Origin: Microplitis mediator
Taxonomy: Eukaryota > Arthropoda > Insecta > Hymenoptera > Braconidae
Reading direction: 5' to 3'
NCBI RefSeq assembly: GCF_029852145.1
Contig: NC_079976.1
Location: 11,196,104 to 11,260,103, forward strand
Length of the DNA stretch: 64,000 bases
The notes beneath the pieces were generated by a model. That model was not told where the DNA came from. It did no database searches and saw only the letters and a list, made by a program, of their open reading frames with translations. The position numbers and the translations under genes were made by a program. This document shows, in pieces, positions 11,080-22,022 of this stretch; the stretch's first letter is position 1; each line of letters begins with the position of its first letter.

Positions 11080-11982
11080 TTACCTCGAAACGGTGTTCAG
11101 AAGGTAATTGAGCTGCTCAGATGAGCGTGAAGTGAGCGCGTGCATATTTAAAAGCTTGTCCAGCTGAGCACCGATGAGTAGGCGAGGGTTGTTGTACCTC
11201 TCCTTTAGCTGGTTCCACACTGGTACAAATTGGTCGTTGCACGTTTGTACGCTGGCGAGGCTGAGAGCGGCCTGTCCCTGAAGACAGCTCTTCAAATACT
11301 GAAGACGCTGGACTGGAGCGAGTTCTTCAGCATTAATCACCATTGAGGTGAATGAGCCCCTGAATTCTGGCCAGTTCTCGTAACGCCCATCGAACTTGGG
11401 AATTGCGAGTGCTGGCAAATGAGTTGGAGCCCGGGTTGAATGCACGACAGCTGAAGCAGTAGCTGGCACTGGAATTGAGCTGATGAGTGCGATTAGTTTG
11501 CCTTTGGCGTTGATATCCGACCGATACACTAAATTGTATACTTCGTCCTTGTCATATGAGCTCTCCAAGTACTCCTTGGTGCAGGTGAGTGCTAATGAGT
11601 CGTGAGTGAGGTTGAACTGGTGCCATTCACCCTCGAGTAACTCAAGCTGGGACTTGAGTTGAGCCAAGCCGTCGGCAACGGTGAGTGTAGCCGCCAGAGC
11701 TTCCCAGTCTGAGAAAGCTCTGAGGCGTGAGTGCTGGCTGATGACTTTCAGCTCGAGTGCTTGAGAAATCGTGCCCGATTTCCTCGGAGTGCGCTTGGTT
11801 TTTTGTTTGGGCAGATCTCCCTCACTGTTATTCCCAGTGTCGTTGGCACTGGAGTCGCTGAATGCTTGGGTGTTGTCGAAGGTGATCTCAGGAAAGAGGT
11901 GAGGATCCTGAGAGGTGCCTTTCGGAACCTTTAAGTGCTGCTGGTCTGTTGGAGAACCCTTGTCCTTGTCATCATCCCCCAT
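11080..11982 (-). pseudogene. gag: BEL/Pao gag N-terminal part
   Basis: This 300-residue frame starts MGDDDKDKGSP, has an acidic and charged N-terminus, then a helical region and the BEL gag capsid segment. The diagnostic stretch is LPALAIPKFDGRYENWPEFR followed by LQYLKSCLQGQAA and WNQLKERYNNPRLLIGAQLDKL, matching the DUF1759-type capsid domain in these elements. It ends at 11080 and the protein continues after a frameshift at 11038-11100. It is therefore close to complete but broken. Confidence 0.8.
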
Positions 11983-13043
11983 GTTGAGCTCCGTAACCTG
12001 TGAATAGGTTTATATGAGTGCAGCTGCCTACTGATAAAGCTACCGACACAAGCAACCAACCATCCAGCTCGAAGGACCATAAAATGTTGTAATAATAATT
12101 AAATAAAGACATACCAGGACTGGTTGGTGGTTGGGATGTTTGAAAAATACGCATATTTCAAAATATAACAATTTTTTTATTTGTCACAGCACATAATATC
12201 ACTAGGTTACAAAATTAAATCGTTGATTTAATTTATTAATACTGTTAAATGTCTGAGCTCATGAATACGTAAACGATTGAATACAAATTATTGAATTGAG
12301 TTCGAGTAAATAAATGAATTAGAATAATTAAGTTGAGTTTAATTGAACACTGAGTTGATTGCAAAAATCTCATGATAATATGTAACATGATATCAGAGGT
12401 TACTGAGCGAAGTTAATTATTGAACAAGTTAATTACTATTTTTAATAGCACTAAATTCATAAATAATTTAGTTATTGAGTTTTAATAATAATGATCACTT
12501 AATTTAATTGAATTTAATAAGCTCATAATAAATTACACTGATTTTAATTTATTTGTTGAACACGTGGTAGCATGATTGCAGAGGCTACTGAGCGAAAAAT
12601 AATTTTTAATTTAATCAACATATTGAGCATAATGATAATTAATTAATTGTAATATTGAGTCCTTTAATTATATGAGCACTGGTAACGATTAAATATTCAA
12701 TAAAAAATGCACCTGCGATTTCTCCCGATGGAATAACCTCTTGAGAAACGTGGTCGATGATCGCTGAATTAATTGAGTTCTTGATATTAATTATTTGGTG
12801 AGCTCGGATGCCCAAATTATAAAAATAATTATAATTTAATGGAGCGAGATGATCACTGAATATTTTTAATTAATTATTTTAATTTATTTTCTCGTGATGA
12901 GCGCAAAAAGATGAGATTAAATATAACACGTATTAATACTGAATGTATATATAATTGCCGCATTGCGCATTGCGCATGATCAAGTTTAAAGTTATGGAAG
13001 AGGCCCCAGGAGATGCTGCCTCTACCTGCCGGAGATGCAACTA
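11983..13043 (-). other. BEL/Pao leader and LTR-like region
   Basis: No coding sequence is seen. On the minus strand the stretch contains a tatatataca motif near 12950, a region of repeated tgatatcatg and ctaccacgtg strings, and the leader before gag. The palindromic element at 13044 interrupts it, and the sequence appears to resume at 16699. LTR boundaries could not be set. Confidence 0.45.
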
Positions 13044-14157
13044 CACTAATGCAAAAAATTAAAGGAGCAGAAAAATTTTATAAATTTTTTAGTGATTTTT
13101 GGAAGGCTGTAACTTGGTGAAAAATGATCGTATCGAGATTTTAAAAAAAGCATTTTACAGCTTGAAATCTCTAGTTTTGGTGCATTTTTTTCAAAATTTT
13201 TTGAATGCTCCGGTTATTGCGCAAACATGAGAAATACCGCGAGACAAAAAATTTCTAAATTTTTTTTTTTTTTCCGAAGAGCCCACGGACCGCTAAAAAA
13301 TTCTTTCAACTAAACAAATGCATAGTTCGTTTAGCAAATTTATTCAGCTTCAATTTGGTTTTTTTTTTTAACCTCGTAGGATGATTTGTCGCAGAGATAT
13401 CAGCCTTCAAACAGAAAATGATCCTTTTGGCTTTGATCATCGATATTTCAGGTACTAATGATCGCACAGAAAGTTGATGGGCGGCGGTGAAAATTTGAAT
13501 AAATTCCCTACAAGACCCTCTCATCATTTTTAAGAGAAAAAATTTTTTTTTATTTTTAACATCCATTAGAAGTAAGTACAAAAAAATGACTTTTTTTGGT
13601 TTTTTAGTAAATCAACCGCTACTCTGCAAATATCGATAAAAAAAATAATGTTGCCAGGGACTTTTTTAGCTTAATGTACCCCCAAGACCCCTGTAAATTT
13701 TTTAATTAATCTATCGAACCGTTTTTTGGGAATCATCGATCAAAGTTTAGCTAAACAATTAAAAGAGCAAGTTTTGTTTCTTTAATTGTGTAATCATAAT
13801 CAAAATGAAAAATTTTTTTTTTTTCGACTTTTCCCAAATTTTTGCGTTGGTGACTCAGCAAATGCAAGGAAATGACAAAAAAAATAAAAAATTTCCAAAA
13901 AATGTCAAAAAAAAATTTAGAACACAAAAAAAAAGTTTCAATTTTTTTTTTCTTCGATTTTTTTTTGACATTTTTTGGAAATTTTCTATTTTTTTTGTCA
14001 TTTCTTTGCATTTGCTGAGTCACCAACGCAAAAATTTGGGAAAAGTCGAAAAAAAAAAAATTTTTCATTTTGATTATGATTACACAATTAAAGGAACAAA
14101 ACTTGCTCTTTTAATTGTTTAGCTAAACTTTGATCGATGATTCCCAAAAAACGGTTC

Positions 14158-16020
14158 TGTTACGTCCAAAATGTGGTGTGTATCGTGATTTTGGACATAA
14201 TTTATTATTTTTATTATTTTCGGCCCTAGTCTTTCGACCAATAGACCGGGATCACACTGAGTGTATTTATCTGGGAGGTGTGTTGAAATAAAAGATGTTT
14301 GATGTAAAAATTAAATTACTATATATTATAAAATTGAAAAATTCGATAATATGAATACAATAAACTTAATATTATTTTCTGAAAGTATTAGGTGGCTAGT
14401 CAGCCGACTCTAATTTACAATAAGATTCGTTCTAATAACTAGAGAGGACTATAGAATTTTGAATACAATTTCCGTGTGTTGGAAATGTTTTTGATTTTAA
14501 TACAACATAAACTTAAAAATTACAATACCTGTAGTCGCAGCAACTGGATGTTTGTACAATCGTAATTTTCACTGACTCTAGGTATTACCTTTGCTAACAA
14601 TTTACTTTAACAGTTGAATTTAAACTTATAAAACCACTAATTTAAATAAAACTCTTAATAATGTAAGTGTGCGGACACTCGTATAATATAAACTAGTACG
14701 GAACTAGTGTAAAAGCGTGAGAACGCTGTATAAAACTGAACTAGTACGGAACTAGTGTAAAAGCGTGAGGACGCTGTATATAAAACTGAACTAGTACGGA
14801 ACTAGCGTAAATAAAATCTAAGTGTGAGAACACTTGTACAAAGCTGAACTAGTACGGAACTAGTGTAACTTATATTTTGTGAAGACACTGTGACTTGAAC
14901 TTCACTGCCTCAATGGACCACTTGTCCGGGACTAACTATTTTTTGGTTTACGACCCTTTTTATAATTTCTTATCGGATCCTATTTCGTCTATTGTTTGGG
15001 GGAAACTGTGTCCAATCGGAACACAGTTCCTATGGGTCCTTTCCCTTTCTCTAAGATTTTCACCTTAGGAAAGCGTTAAGGGCACACCCCTATGTGGGCC
15101 TATGTGCGTGCGCACCCACACATCCATCCACATGTACAATTTTTTACTTATAACAATATTTTAAATTTAAATGTTCAAATTTATTTATTATTCTTTATAA
15201 CATTATGATTTGTTAACTTAAAATATTAATTTTAATTAACATTATATTTTTGATTGGCGTTGAGCCTATTTTATTTATTTATTGTTATAAGTTTTCTACT
15301 ATTTTTGTTAGTCAATTAAATCCTAATTTGAATTGAAAATAGGTGGCTAGCAGCCAACTCTATTTGATTATTAGTTATTCTTTTAATATTTGAATCTAAG
15401 AAATATTACGTTTTAGAAATTATTTATTTGGTTATTAATTGTTTTTTTTAGAATTTCATTATTTGGATATTATGATTCAAAAATTATTTATTCGATTGTT
15501 ATTTATTCTTTTAAATTGTTTTTTTGAATATTTTTATTTTAAGAAGTATTAGAATATTTTTTATATTTTATGTAATGACTACTTCGTCATCAAAATTCAA
15601 TTTTTCTATTTGTTTTATGATGCCAAGATGTCTCGACAAAAGTGCACTCAAAGATAAAGTGAGGGATTAAGATTATTTTTATTTATAACTAAAAATATAT
15701 TCCACGAACACTTTTTTTGATAAAAATATTTTTGGGTTTCGACGAAAAATGTTTCAGCTGGCCTTTGGGCCTTTACAGTTGCCCGAGGGGTCATTAAAAT
15801 TACATTTAGGTGTTTGCTCTAGCATTTCAAAAAAATATCAAAGCAAACAAGTCTTAATCCCTTAAGAGCATTTTACATTCGTCATGTCTTATCACTAAAT
15901 ATTATCGAAACATAAAAATGATAATAAAAAAAATAAAATCTGGTCGTCGGCTCAATTTTAATAAATACAACAGAAATTAAAAATAAAATACAACGTTCAG
16001 CATTTTAGCTGGACGTAACA
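14158..16020. mobile_element. Solo LTR, family 2 (TGTTACGTCC...GGACGTAACA)
   Basis: The ends TGTTACGTCC and GGACGTAACA are perfect inverses and the flanks repeat gttc, a 4-bp duplication. The undamaged left arm of the host palindrome (around 13712) shows the empty site, which confirms the boundaries. There is no coding region, polypurine tract plus pol, or second LTR, so it is a solo LTR of 1863 bp, probably of a Ty3/gypsy-like family. It contains an array of small hairpins at 14660-14890. Confidence 0.8.
14660..14890. repeat. Hairpin-bearing tandem array in LTR family 2
   Basis: About four imperfect units contain the inverted pair ACTAGTACGGAACTAGT followed by a five-base-pair hairpin. Successive hairpins read AGTGT-GCGG-ACACT, AGCGT-GAGA-ACGCT, AGCGT-GAGG-ACGCT and AGTGT-GAGA-ACACT. 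The stem changes in both halves while pairing is kept. Confidence 0.65.
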
Positions 16021-16698
16021 GTTCGATAGATCAATTTAAAAATTTACAGGGGTCTTGGGGGTACATTAAGCTAAAAAAGTCCCTGGCAACATTATTTTTT
16101 TTATCGATATTTGCAGAGTAGCGGTTGATTTACTAAAAAACCAAAAAAAGTCATTTTTTTGTACTTACTTCTAATGGATGTTAAAAATAAAAAAAAATTT
16201 TTTCTCTTAAAAATGATGAGAGGGTCTTGTAGGGAATTTATTCAAATTTTCACCGCCGCCCATCAACTTTCTGTGCGATCATTAGTACCTGAAATATCGA
16301 TGATCAAAGCCAAAAGGATCATTTTCTGTTTGAAGGCTGATGTCTCTGCGACAAATCGTCCTACGAGGTTAAAAAAAAAAACAAATTGAAGCTGAATAAA
16401 TTTGCTAAACGAACTATGCATTTGTTTAGTTGAAAGAATTTTTTAGCGGTCCGTGGGCTCTTCGGAAAAAAAAAAAAAATTTTAGAAATTTTTTGTCTCG
16501 CGGTATTTCTCATGTTTGCGCAATAACCGGAGCATTTAAAAAATTTTGAAAAAAATGCACCAAAACTAGAGATTTCAAGCTGTAAAATGCTTTTTTTAAA
16601 ATCTCGATACGATCATTTTTCACCAAGTTACAGCCTTCCAAAAATCACTAAAAAATTTATAAAATTTTTCTGCTCCTTTAATTTTTTTCATTAGTGTA

Positions 16699-17246
16699 CA
16701 TTCGAATTCAAATGCAGTTGTGATTACGCAATAAACTTAAAAAAAATTTTAACTTTAAGGGAAAAATAATCTATATGAAATATCTACTACTTTCATATAC
16801 TTATACATTATTACATGTAAAGATAAAAATCGAATAGTTGTGTATGTTAACACCAGTGATGGACAAGGGGACAAAATCTTGTGACTATAATACAAATGTA
16901 AGCAAGTTCTGACAGGTCCTAGCTTAAAACTAGTGGACGAAAACCCATATACACGTGACTCATACATTGGAAAACGTTCTAAGTAACTCATTAAGGCGTA
17001 ATTTTTTGAATCCTTTACAGTTACAATACCGTGCAATATAATTGATAGAAATAATAATAAAGTGCTAGTATATTGAAAATATAGGTTACAAAACTTATGT
17101 CTCGTGCATAGTAAGAATTTGTGAAATAATTAATTTTTTTCTGTTAGTTAACTCTAATATTAATAGGAATTGGCAATTATATTTGTAATTATTTCAGAAA
17201 AAGTCATAAGCATAAGTTGATTTTTTTTTGTCCGACACCCGAGAAA
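16699..17246. other. AT-rich stretch, no gene recognised
   Basis: It is probably the resumed BEL/Pao LTR near its left edge and then unassigned AT-rich DNA. A 93-residue minus frame at 16755-17036 resembles nothing I know. Confidence 0.35.
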
Positions 17247-17303
17247 AAATTTTTATATATAATCATACATAATTATATATAACTATATATGATCATATAT
17301 GAT
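17247..17303. repeat. Left fragment of ATATATGATCATATAT-word element
   Basis: It starts CCCGAGAAAAAATTTTTATA, a degenerate CCCGGG-type terminus, followed by ATATATGATCATATATGAT words. These words resume at 19340-19370 after the solo LTR, and a second similar terminus occurs near 19370. Confidence 0.5.
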
Positions 17304-17529
17304 TATAACAGGGTATATCTCAACCTTGCCAAGTTTGGCCCCTTTATTAATTGATCTTAATAAGGGCGCCACTGGAAGATAAGACTCGGCCTTCCAGAAC
17401 CGGAGATGTTTAATTTTATAAATCAGGGTCGTTGAAATATATAAGAGTGAGGAGATTGAGGGATTAAATTAATTTTTACACACAATTTTAATCGATAAAA
17501 TTTTAAATTTTATTTACCGAATCACAATT

Positions 17530-17905
17530 ATGCCCACCGGGCTTTTCTTTTACTTATAACTATTTTTAACACGTTTGTCCACCGGACTTTTATTCTTAAC
17601 AACTAATAAAATTTTGTCCTCCGGACTTTATTAACTACACGAAAGAGTCCCCTGGACTTTTATAACTAATTTGGCCACCGGCCTGATCCCCTGGATCTTA
17701 ATTAAATACGACGACGAGTCCCCTGGACTTTTATGACGAATTGGCCACCGGCCTGATCCCTTGGATCTTTTATTTAAAACAAACGAACGAGTCCCCTGGA
17801 CTTTTATTATAATTGGCCACCGGCCTGATCCCCTGGATCAAATTTTATATAAAACAAATTGGCAACTTGCCAGATCCCCTGGATCTAATTTTATAGTATA
17901 TTACA
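17530..17905. repeat. Array of mini-hairpins with covarying stems
   Basis: Successive short inverted repeats read GCCC-ACC-GGGC, GTCC-ACC-GGAC, GTCC-TCC-GGAC, AGTCC-CCT-GGACT, GGCC-ACC-GGCC, GATCC-CCT-GGATC and later GGCA-ACT-TGCC. Some are repeated in units of about 70 bases. Further isolated ones occur near 18170 (AGTCC-CCA-GGACT) and 18262 (GTCC-ACT-GGAC). Confidence 0.7.
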
Positions 17906-18689
17906 CACCTAGGGAAGTAAAGTAAGAAATATCTGAGATCGCATGTAATTGTTGGCCGAGGCGAAGTCGAGGTCAACAAACATGTGATCTGAGGCTTTCT
18001 TATTTACTTCCCGAGGAGTGTATACTATTTTTCTCCTCGACGGAGGCGGAAAGCGGCAACTTCGTTTTGCACAGCGGGACGAAAGTTGCACTTTCCGCCC
18101 GGAGGTGAGAAAAAATATTTCCACAGAAAACTTAATTTTTCTCTCACACACACACACGTTTTACACTCGAGTCCCCAGGACTTTATTCACTCTCACACAC
18201 ACGTTTACAATTTATTAATTTCACGCACAATTTTATTAATCTCAAATTTATTTAATTTCTTTGTCCACTGGACTAAATTCCTATCCATAATTTTCAATTT
18301 ATAAATTTACTGACGCTACAATTTTATTTCTTTTACATTTAAATAACGACACTTTTATCAACATGACAATTTTATATACTTTCAGTTTTTCGAGTATCGA
18401 GTTTTGAGTGAAGAAGTTACTGATACTGAAAAACTGACGCCAACGACAGACGCTATCTCTCTTTTATCCATTTACAACTAGTCTTCTCGTTAACAACTAA
18501 ATTTCACAACAAGAACTGATTTCCATTACTAATAAATTTAATTTATTACCGTTTTATCGTTATCACTATTTTCACTGCACTTTTAATTTTCCCTTAATTT
18601 TCAGTTTTTTGTATTATTATATTTTTCTTTAATTAAAATTGATTAATTTACTATTTATAATTTCTTAATGACTAGATTTATTATTTATA

Positions 18690-18930
18690 ATTTCTGGCCC
18701 TCCTGCCGAGAAATTAAACTTTTTAATTTATAATTGATGTTTAAAAAATTCTGGCCTTCTTGCCGAGAATTTATCAGACGGACCGCGTGTAAATTTATTT
18801 TGAATTCTGTTCTTCTTGCCGACAATATATATTTTAATATAATCAAATCGGAAATGGCGACTGCTCACGAATTACTTAATTATTATTTAATTAATTGTTC
18901 AACAAATTGTGGCCTCCTGCCGACGATTTA
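18690..18930. repeat. CTGGCC-TCCTGCCGAGAA dispersed repeats
   Basis: Four or more spaced copies of a motif like CTGGCCCTCCTGCCGAGAA sit 50-80 bases apart within the solo LTR. Related TTTTCCGGCGA and CTGCCTGGAAA strings occur near 52390-52470 in the other copy. Confidence 0.5.
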
Positions 18931-19496
18931 TTTACCTCTGTATAATTTTCCTTCCCAAGCGATCGTGGCGTCCTTTATTCCTTTTAGCCTTCCCGCCGAT
19001 TTCATTTTCCCGTTGCTCGTTACTGTCCACCTCGTAATCCTTCGCAATAGTTCCCGTGCGGTTACCCGTCCAACTGTTCTGCCGGTCCGTCCGACTGTGT
19101 CTGGTTTCATTCTTGTCACTCACTTATCAAATCTAAGTTCGCGATCATTCGGCCCTTATCGGAAAATCCACCACTCCAACTTTTTTTCTGCTTGGGTCTT
19201 TGGGACGAGCTCCTTAAATTAGCGCGCCCGGCGACAAGTCGATGAAATAGTAACGCATATGGGGTACTATGGATAATTAATCAACCGCGGAAAATCAGGT
19301 TGATTTAAAGTTGAAAATTTAAGTTTTTACCCCGTTACATGATTATATATGATCATATATGATACTATTCCGAGAAATTTTTTTTATATATAATCATATT
19401 TAATGCAATATTTTAACGGAGAAAGTCATATGTAGCTCCATATATAATTATATATAATATTATACATATATCTATATAGAATTGTTTATAGTTAGT

Positions 19497-20224
19497 AGGG
19501 TGTTTAAAAAAAAAAACAATTTCTTTTTTTTTTCATGGTATTAAAAAATTGAAAGTATAACTAAAAATAAAAGTTTTGGTACCAATTCGAGCACTTAATA
19601 ATAATATTAAGGTTTGTCTCAATCCATTTTTCTATTTTCCATATATAAATAACACGGGAAAAAAAGTTTTTTTTTTTAGAATTTTTTAGCTCACAAACCA
19701 ATTAACGGATTTTCATGCACAATAAATATTTTTGTAGGAAATTGAACGCTCTACAAAAAAAGTCTCTTATCATTTTTTGATAAATCCCACTGTTCAAAAG
19801 TTATTTAAGCTTCAAGTCAAATTTATAGTCAGTTTTGGGATCTTTTCACTTTTCCGGCGAAACTATCAGTCCTATCACAAAATGTCATAGAATTTTTTTT
19901 GTAGATAATTTAATTCCTCACAAATTATCTTTGATAAAGTTTTTCAAAGATACAAACTGTTTTCGAATTATTTTCATTTTAATGTCAAGCTTTTAAAACA
20001 GTAAATTTCTGCTTGATTTTAAGAGCTTGACATTGAAATGAAAATAAATTGAAAACAATGCGGAATTTCGAAAAAATTTGTTCGTAATAATTTGTAAGGA
20101 ATGAAATTATCTACAAAAAAATACTATGACATTTTGTGATAAGACTGATAGTTTCGCCGGAAAAGTGAAAAGGTCTTAAAATTTACTATAAATTTGACTT
20201 TAGGCTCAAATAACTTTTGATCGA
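19497..20224. mobile_element. Palindromic element, AGGGTGTTT terminus
   Basis: It starts AGGGTGTTTAAAAAA, as does the element at 48069. The segment 19800-19940 (cttttccggcgaaactatca) recurs inverted at 20080-20215, with a centre near 20005. The right terminus is missing where the AACTTCCCG repeat begins, so the element is truncated. Confidence 0.55.
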
Positions 20225-20352
20225 CGATTTTCGAAAAATTGGGAAGTTATTGTTTTCACCCCGATTTTCGAAAGCCGAGTTTTCATCAGATGTCGACGTT
20301 TTGAGGTCCTAGGAAGCTATTCTGACTATTTTCAGAATGATGTCCGAGTGTA

Positions 20353-20430
<78 letters not shown>

Positions 20431-20566
20431 CTCTTTGTAACTTGTTAACTAATGGATCGATTTGGATTGTTAAGGCGGCAATCGAAAGAGCTTGTTAGCC
20501 GTCAACTTCCCTGAAAATTTTAGAACATTTAATCAAGCAGACTCGAAAGTAATGGCGAATTACGAA
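20225..20566 (+). repeat. AACTTCCCG-type dispersed repeat with (GT)n
   Basis: It shares gggaagttattg, gaggtcctaggaagctattc and gatgtccgagtgt with copies at 45085-46080, 48655-49276 (reverse), 53690-54470 (reverse) and 59808-60590. The (GT)n tract starts at exactly the point where other copies have TATG or TACG repeats. Confidence 0.65.
20355..20428. repeat. (GT)n microsatellite
   Basis: Nearly perfect dinucleotide run inside the AACTTCCCG-type repeat. Confidence 0.95.
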
Positions 20567-20569
20567 AAA

Positions 20570-20758
20570 AAAGGCTGGATCAGACATGAACAGATATGAA
20601 CAGACATGAACAGGCATGGACAGGTATGATCAGGCCTGAGCGTATTTAACGCTTCAGACATGAACAGGCATGGACAAGTATGATCAAGCCTGATCATGTC
20701 TAATTTCAGGCCTGATCATTCATGAACAGGCATGGTCAGGTCTGACCATTTTTTCCCG
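20570..20758. repeat. CAGGCATGAACAGG-word element, right part
   Basis: It consists of repeated CAGACATGAACAGG, CAGGCATGGACAGG and CAGGCCTGATCA words and ends ATTTTTTCCCGGG, the same kind of terminus as the GATC-word element. The left terminus was not found. Confidence 0.5.
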
Positions 20759-21221
20759 GGTAGAACGAAATTCGTATCATTTGAAAGATAATTTGTTAAT
20801 GAATTAAGCGAACCTAATTTAAGCCACTTTTTTTCGAAATAATGATTAAAAAAAAAAAAAAAATTCAACAGAAGCCTGTGATGTCCGTCAGTATGTACGA
20901 ATGTTGGTTGCCACAATCACTTGAAAAATACACAACCAATTGATTATTTTTTTTTTTTGTGACACTTGAATTATTAAATAGAAGAATCCTTTTGAAAATC
21001 ACTATCTGAATCCTGTTAGTTGAACTATAATTAATAAAAACTTAAAACTGGAAATTCAGGAAAAGATTTAACTCCCATTTTTTCTATCATTATTATTGTA
21101 TTTTATTTGATCATTGAGGTGACATTCACATTCGTGATGGACACATGTTGATTCGGGCCCGAAAACTACAATGGGGGGGAATCCTAGATCTTAAATAATT
21201 CCAAAAATTTTTTCTTAACAA
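20759..21221. other. AT-rich stretch, no gene recognised
   Basis: Nothing beyond homopolymer tracts is seen. The string acaaccaattgattattttt near 20930 has no partner I could find. Confidence 0.4.
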
Positions 21222-21324
21222 CCCTTGTAGGAAAAAAAATATTGACAACGGGGCCAGTCTTGGCACAATACTGGGCTACCGAGGCTCGGCCTTCCAAGGT
21301 TGGTCCGAGATCCAACCAACGTTC

Positions 21325-21915
21325 AAGTGACGAGTCTTGGTTTGCCAGTCTTGGGCCAAGATTCAGCCAATGCTTGAATGACAAGCCTTGGTTTGCCAGT
21401 CTTGGGCCAAGATTTAGCCAATGCTCGAGTGACAAGCCTTGGTTTGCCAGTCTTGGGCCAATGTTCAGCCAATACTTAAGTGACAAGCCTTGGTTTGCCA
21501 GTCTTGGGCCAATGTTCAGCCAATACTTAAGTGACAAGCCTTGGTTTGCCAGTCTTGGGCCAAGATTCAGCCAATGCTTGAATGACAAGCCTTGGTTTGC
21601 CAGTCTTGGGCCAAGATTCAGCCAATGCTCGAGTGACAAGCCTTAGTTTGTCAGTCTTGGGACAAGGTTCAGCCAATGCTCAAGTGACAAGCCTTGGTTT
21701 GCCAGTCTTGGGACAAGGTTCAGCCAATGCTCAAGTGACAAGCCTTCGTTTGCCAGTCTTGAGACAAGGTTCAGCCAATATTCAAGTGACAAGCCTTCGT
21801 TTGCCAGTCTTGAGACAAGGTTCAGCCAATAATCAAGTGGCAAGCATTCGTTTGCCAGTCTTGGGACAAGGTTCGGCCATTATACAAGTGGCAAGCCTTG
21901 GTTTACCAGTCTAAA
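21325..21915. repeat. 51-bp tandem repeat (minisatellite)
   Basis: About eleven copies of a 51-bp unit contain cttgggccaagattcagcca and caagccttggtttgccagtc; later copies drift to cttgagacaaggttcagcc. Because 51 is a multiple of three, frames stay open on both strands (21184-21639 minus, 21242-21646 plus). This is not evidence of a protein. Confidence 0.9.
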
Positions 21916-21954
21916 TAACAAATGGTACCTAAAAACTCCTGGCTTCTGTGAATA

Positions 21955-22022
21955 GCGTAACAGCCTTGTGGATAAGACGCTTGCCTAGCAGTCATGAAAG
22001 ACCAGGTTCGAGACCCAGCAAA
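21955..22022 (+). tRNA. tRNA-like sequence (degenerate)
   Basis: An A-box-like AGCCTTGTGGATAAGACG, an anticodon-like segment GCCTAGCAGTCATGAAAGA and a B-box AGGTTCGAGACCCAGC lie in tRNA order and spacing, followed by a run of A and then T-rich DNA. It sits between the two word arms of its element. The acceptor stem is not convincing. Confidence 0.5.

Larger units (their letters stand above)
9893..12990 (-). mobile_element. BEL/Pao LTR retrotransposon, 5' half
   Basis: On the minus strand this shows a leader, a gag with zinc knuckles and an aspartic protease, in the order typical of BEL/Pao. The RT, RNase H and integrase are absent: the element stops at about 9893 against the gypsy remnant. 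Upstream of gag (about 12000-12130) is leader containing gtccttcgagctggatggtt, followed by AT-rich LTR-like DNA. The whole segment is visibly enriched in the word TGAG (GCACTC and ACTCA on the coding strand). Confidence 0.75.
13044..16696. mobile_element. Giant palindromic TA-flanked element (family P), interrupted by an LTR
   Basis: The termini are CACTAATGC and its inverse (ttcattagtg), flanked by TA on both sides (13042-13043 and 16697-16698), as in Tc1/mariner-type insertions. The left arm 13044-13936 and the right arm 13937-14157 plus 16025-16696 are near-perfect inverted copies; without the inserted LTR the element is about 1.79 kb. Matching frames on opposite strands (for example 13306-13581 and 16159-16389) are only reflections of the arms. 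No transposase is recognisable. A shorter relative lies at 46735-47923. Confidence 0.8.
17304..19339. mobile_element. Solo LTR-like element, family 1, complete
   Basis: It starts TATAACAGGGT and ends ACCCCGTTACA; the start is one or two changes from the exact inverse of the end. The flanks repeat tgat, a 4-bp duplication. It is 2036 bp with no retroviral coding, so a solo LTR is the simplest reading. The internal ggcgccactggaag near 17366 and gcgcgcccggcgacaagtcg near 19222 are shared with the copy at 51376-53107. A 162-residue frame at 18734-19222 lies across simple repeats and is unlikely to be a gene. Confidence 0.75.

Noticed and set aside
13306..16389. Matching 90-105-residue frames on opposite strands
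   Set aside because: They are mirror images within the arms of a palindrome and match no known protein family.
18734..19222. 162-residue plus-strand frame
   Set aside because: It lies wholly inside a solo LTR across repeated CTGCCGA motifs and is absent from the other LTR copies.
21184..21914. Long open frames of 110-151 codons on both strands
   Set aside because: They arise from a 51-bp tandem repeat, which is a multiple of three. There is no start context, domain or codon bias.
21325..21915. Regularly spaced repeats resembling a CRISPR array
   Set aside because: The units are directly tandem with no unique spacers, and the host is eukaryotic.
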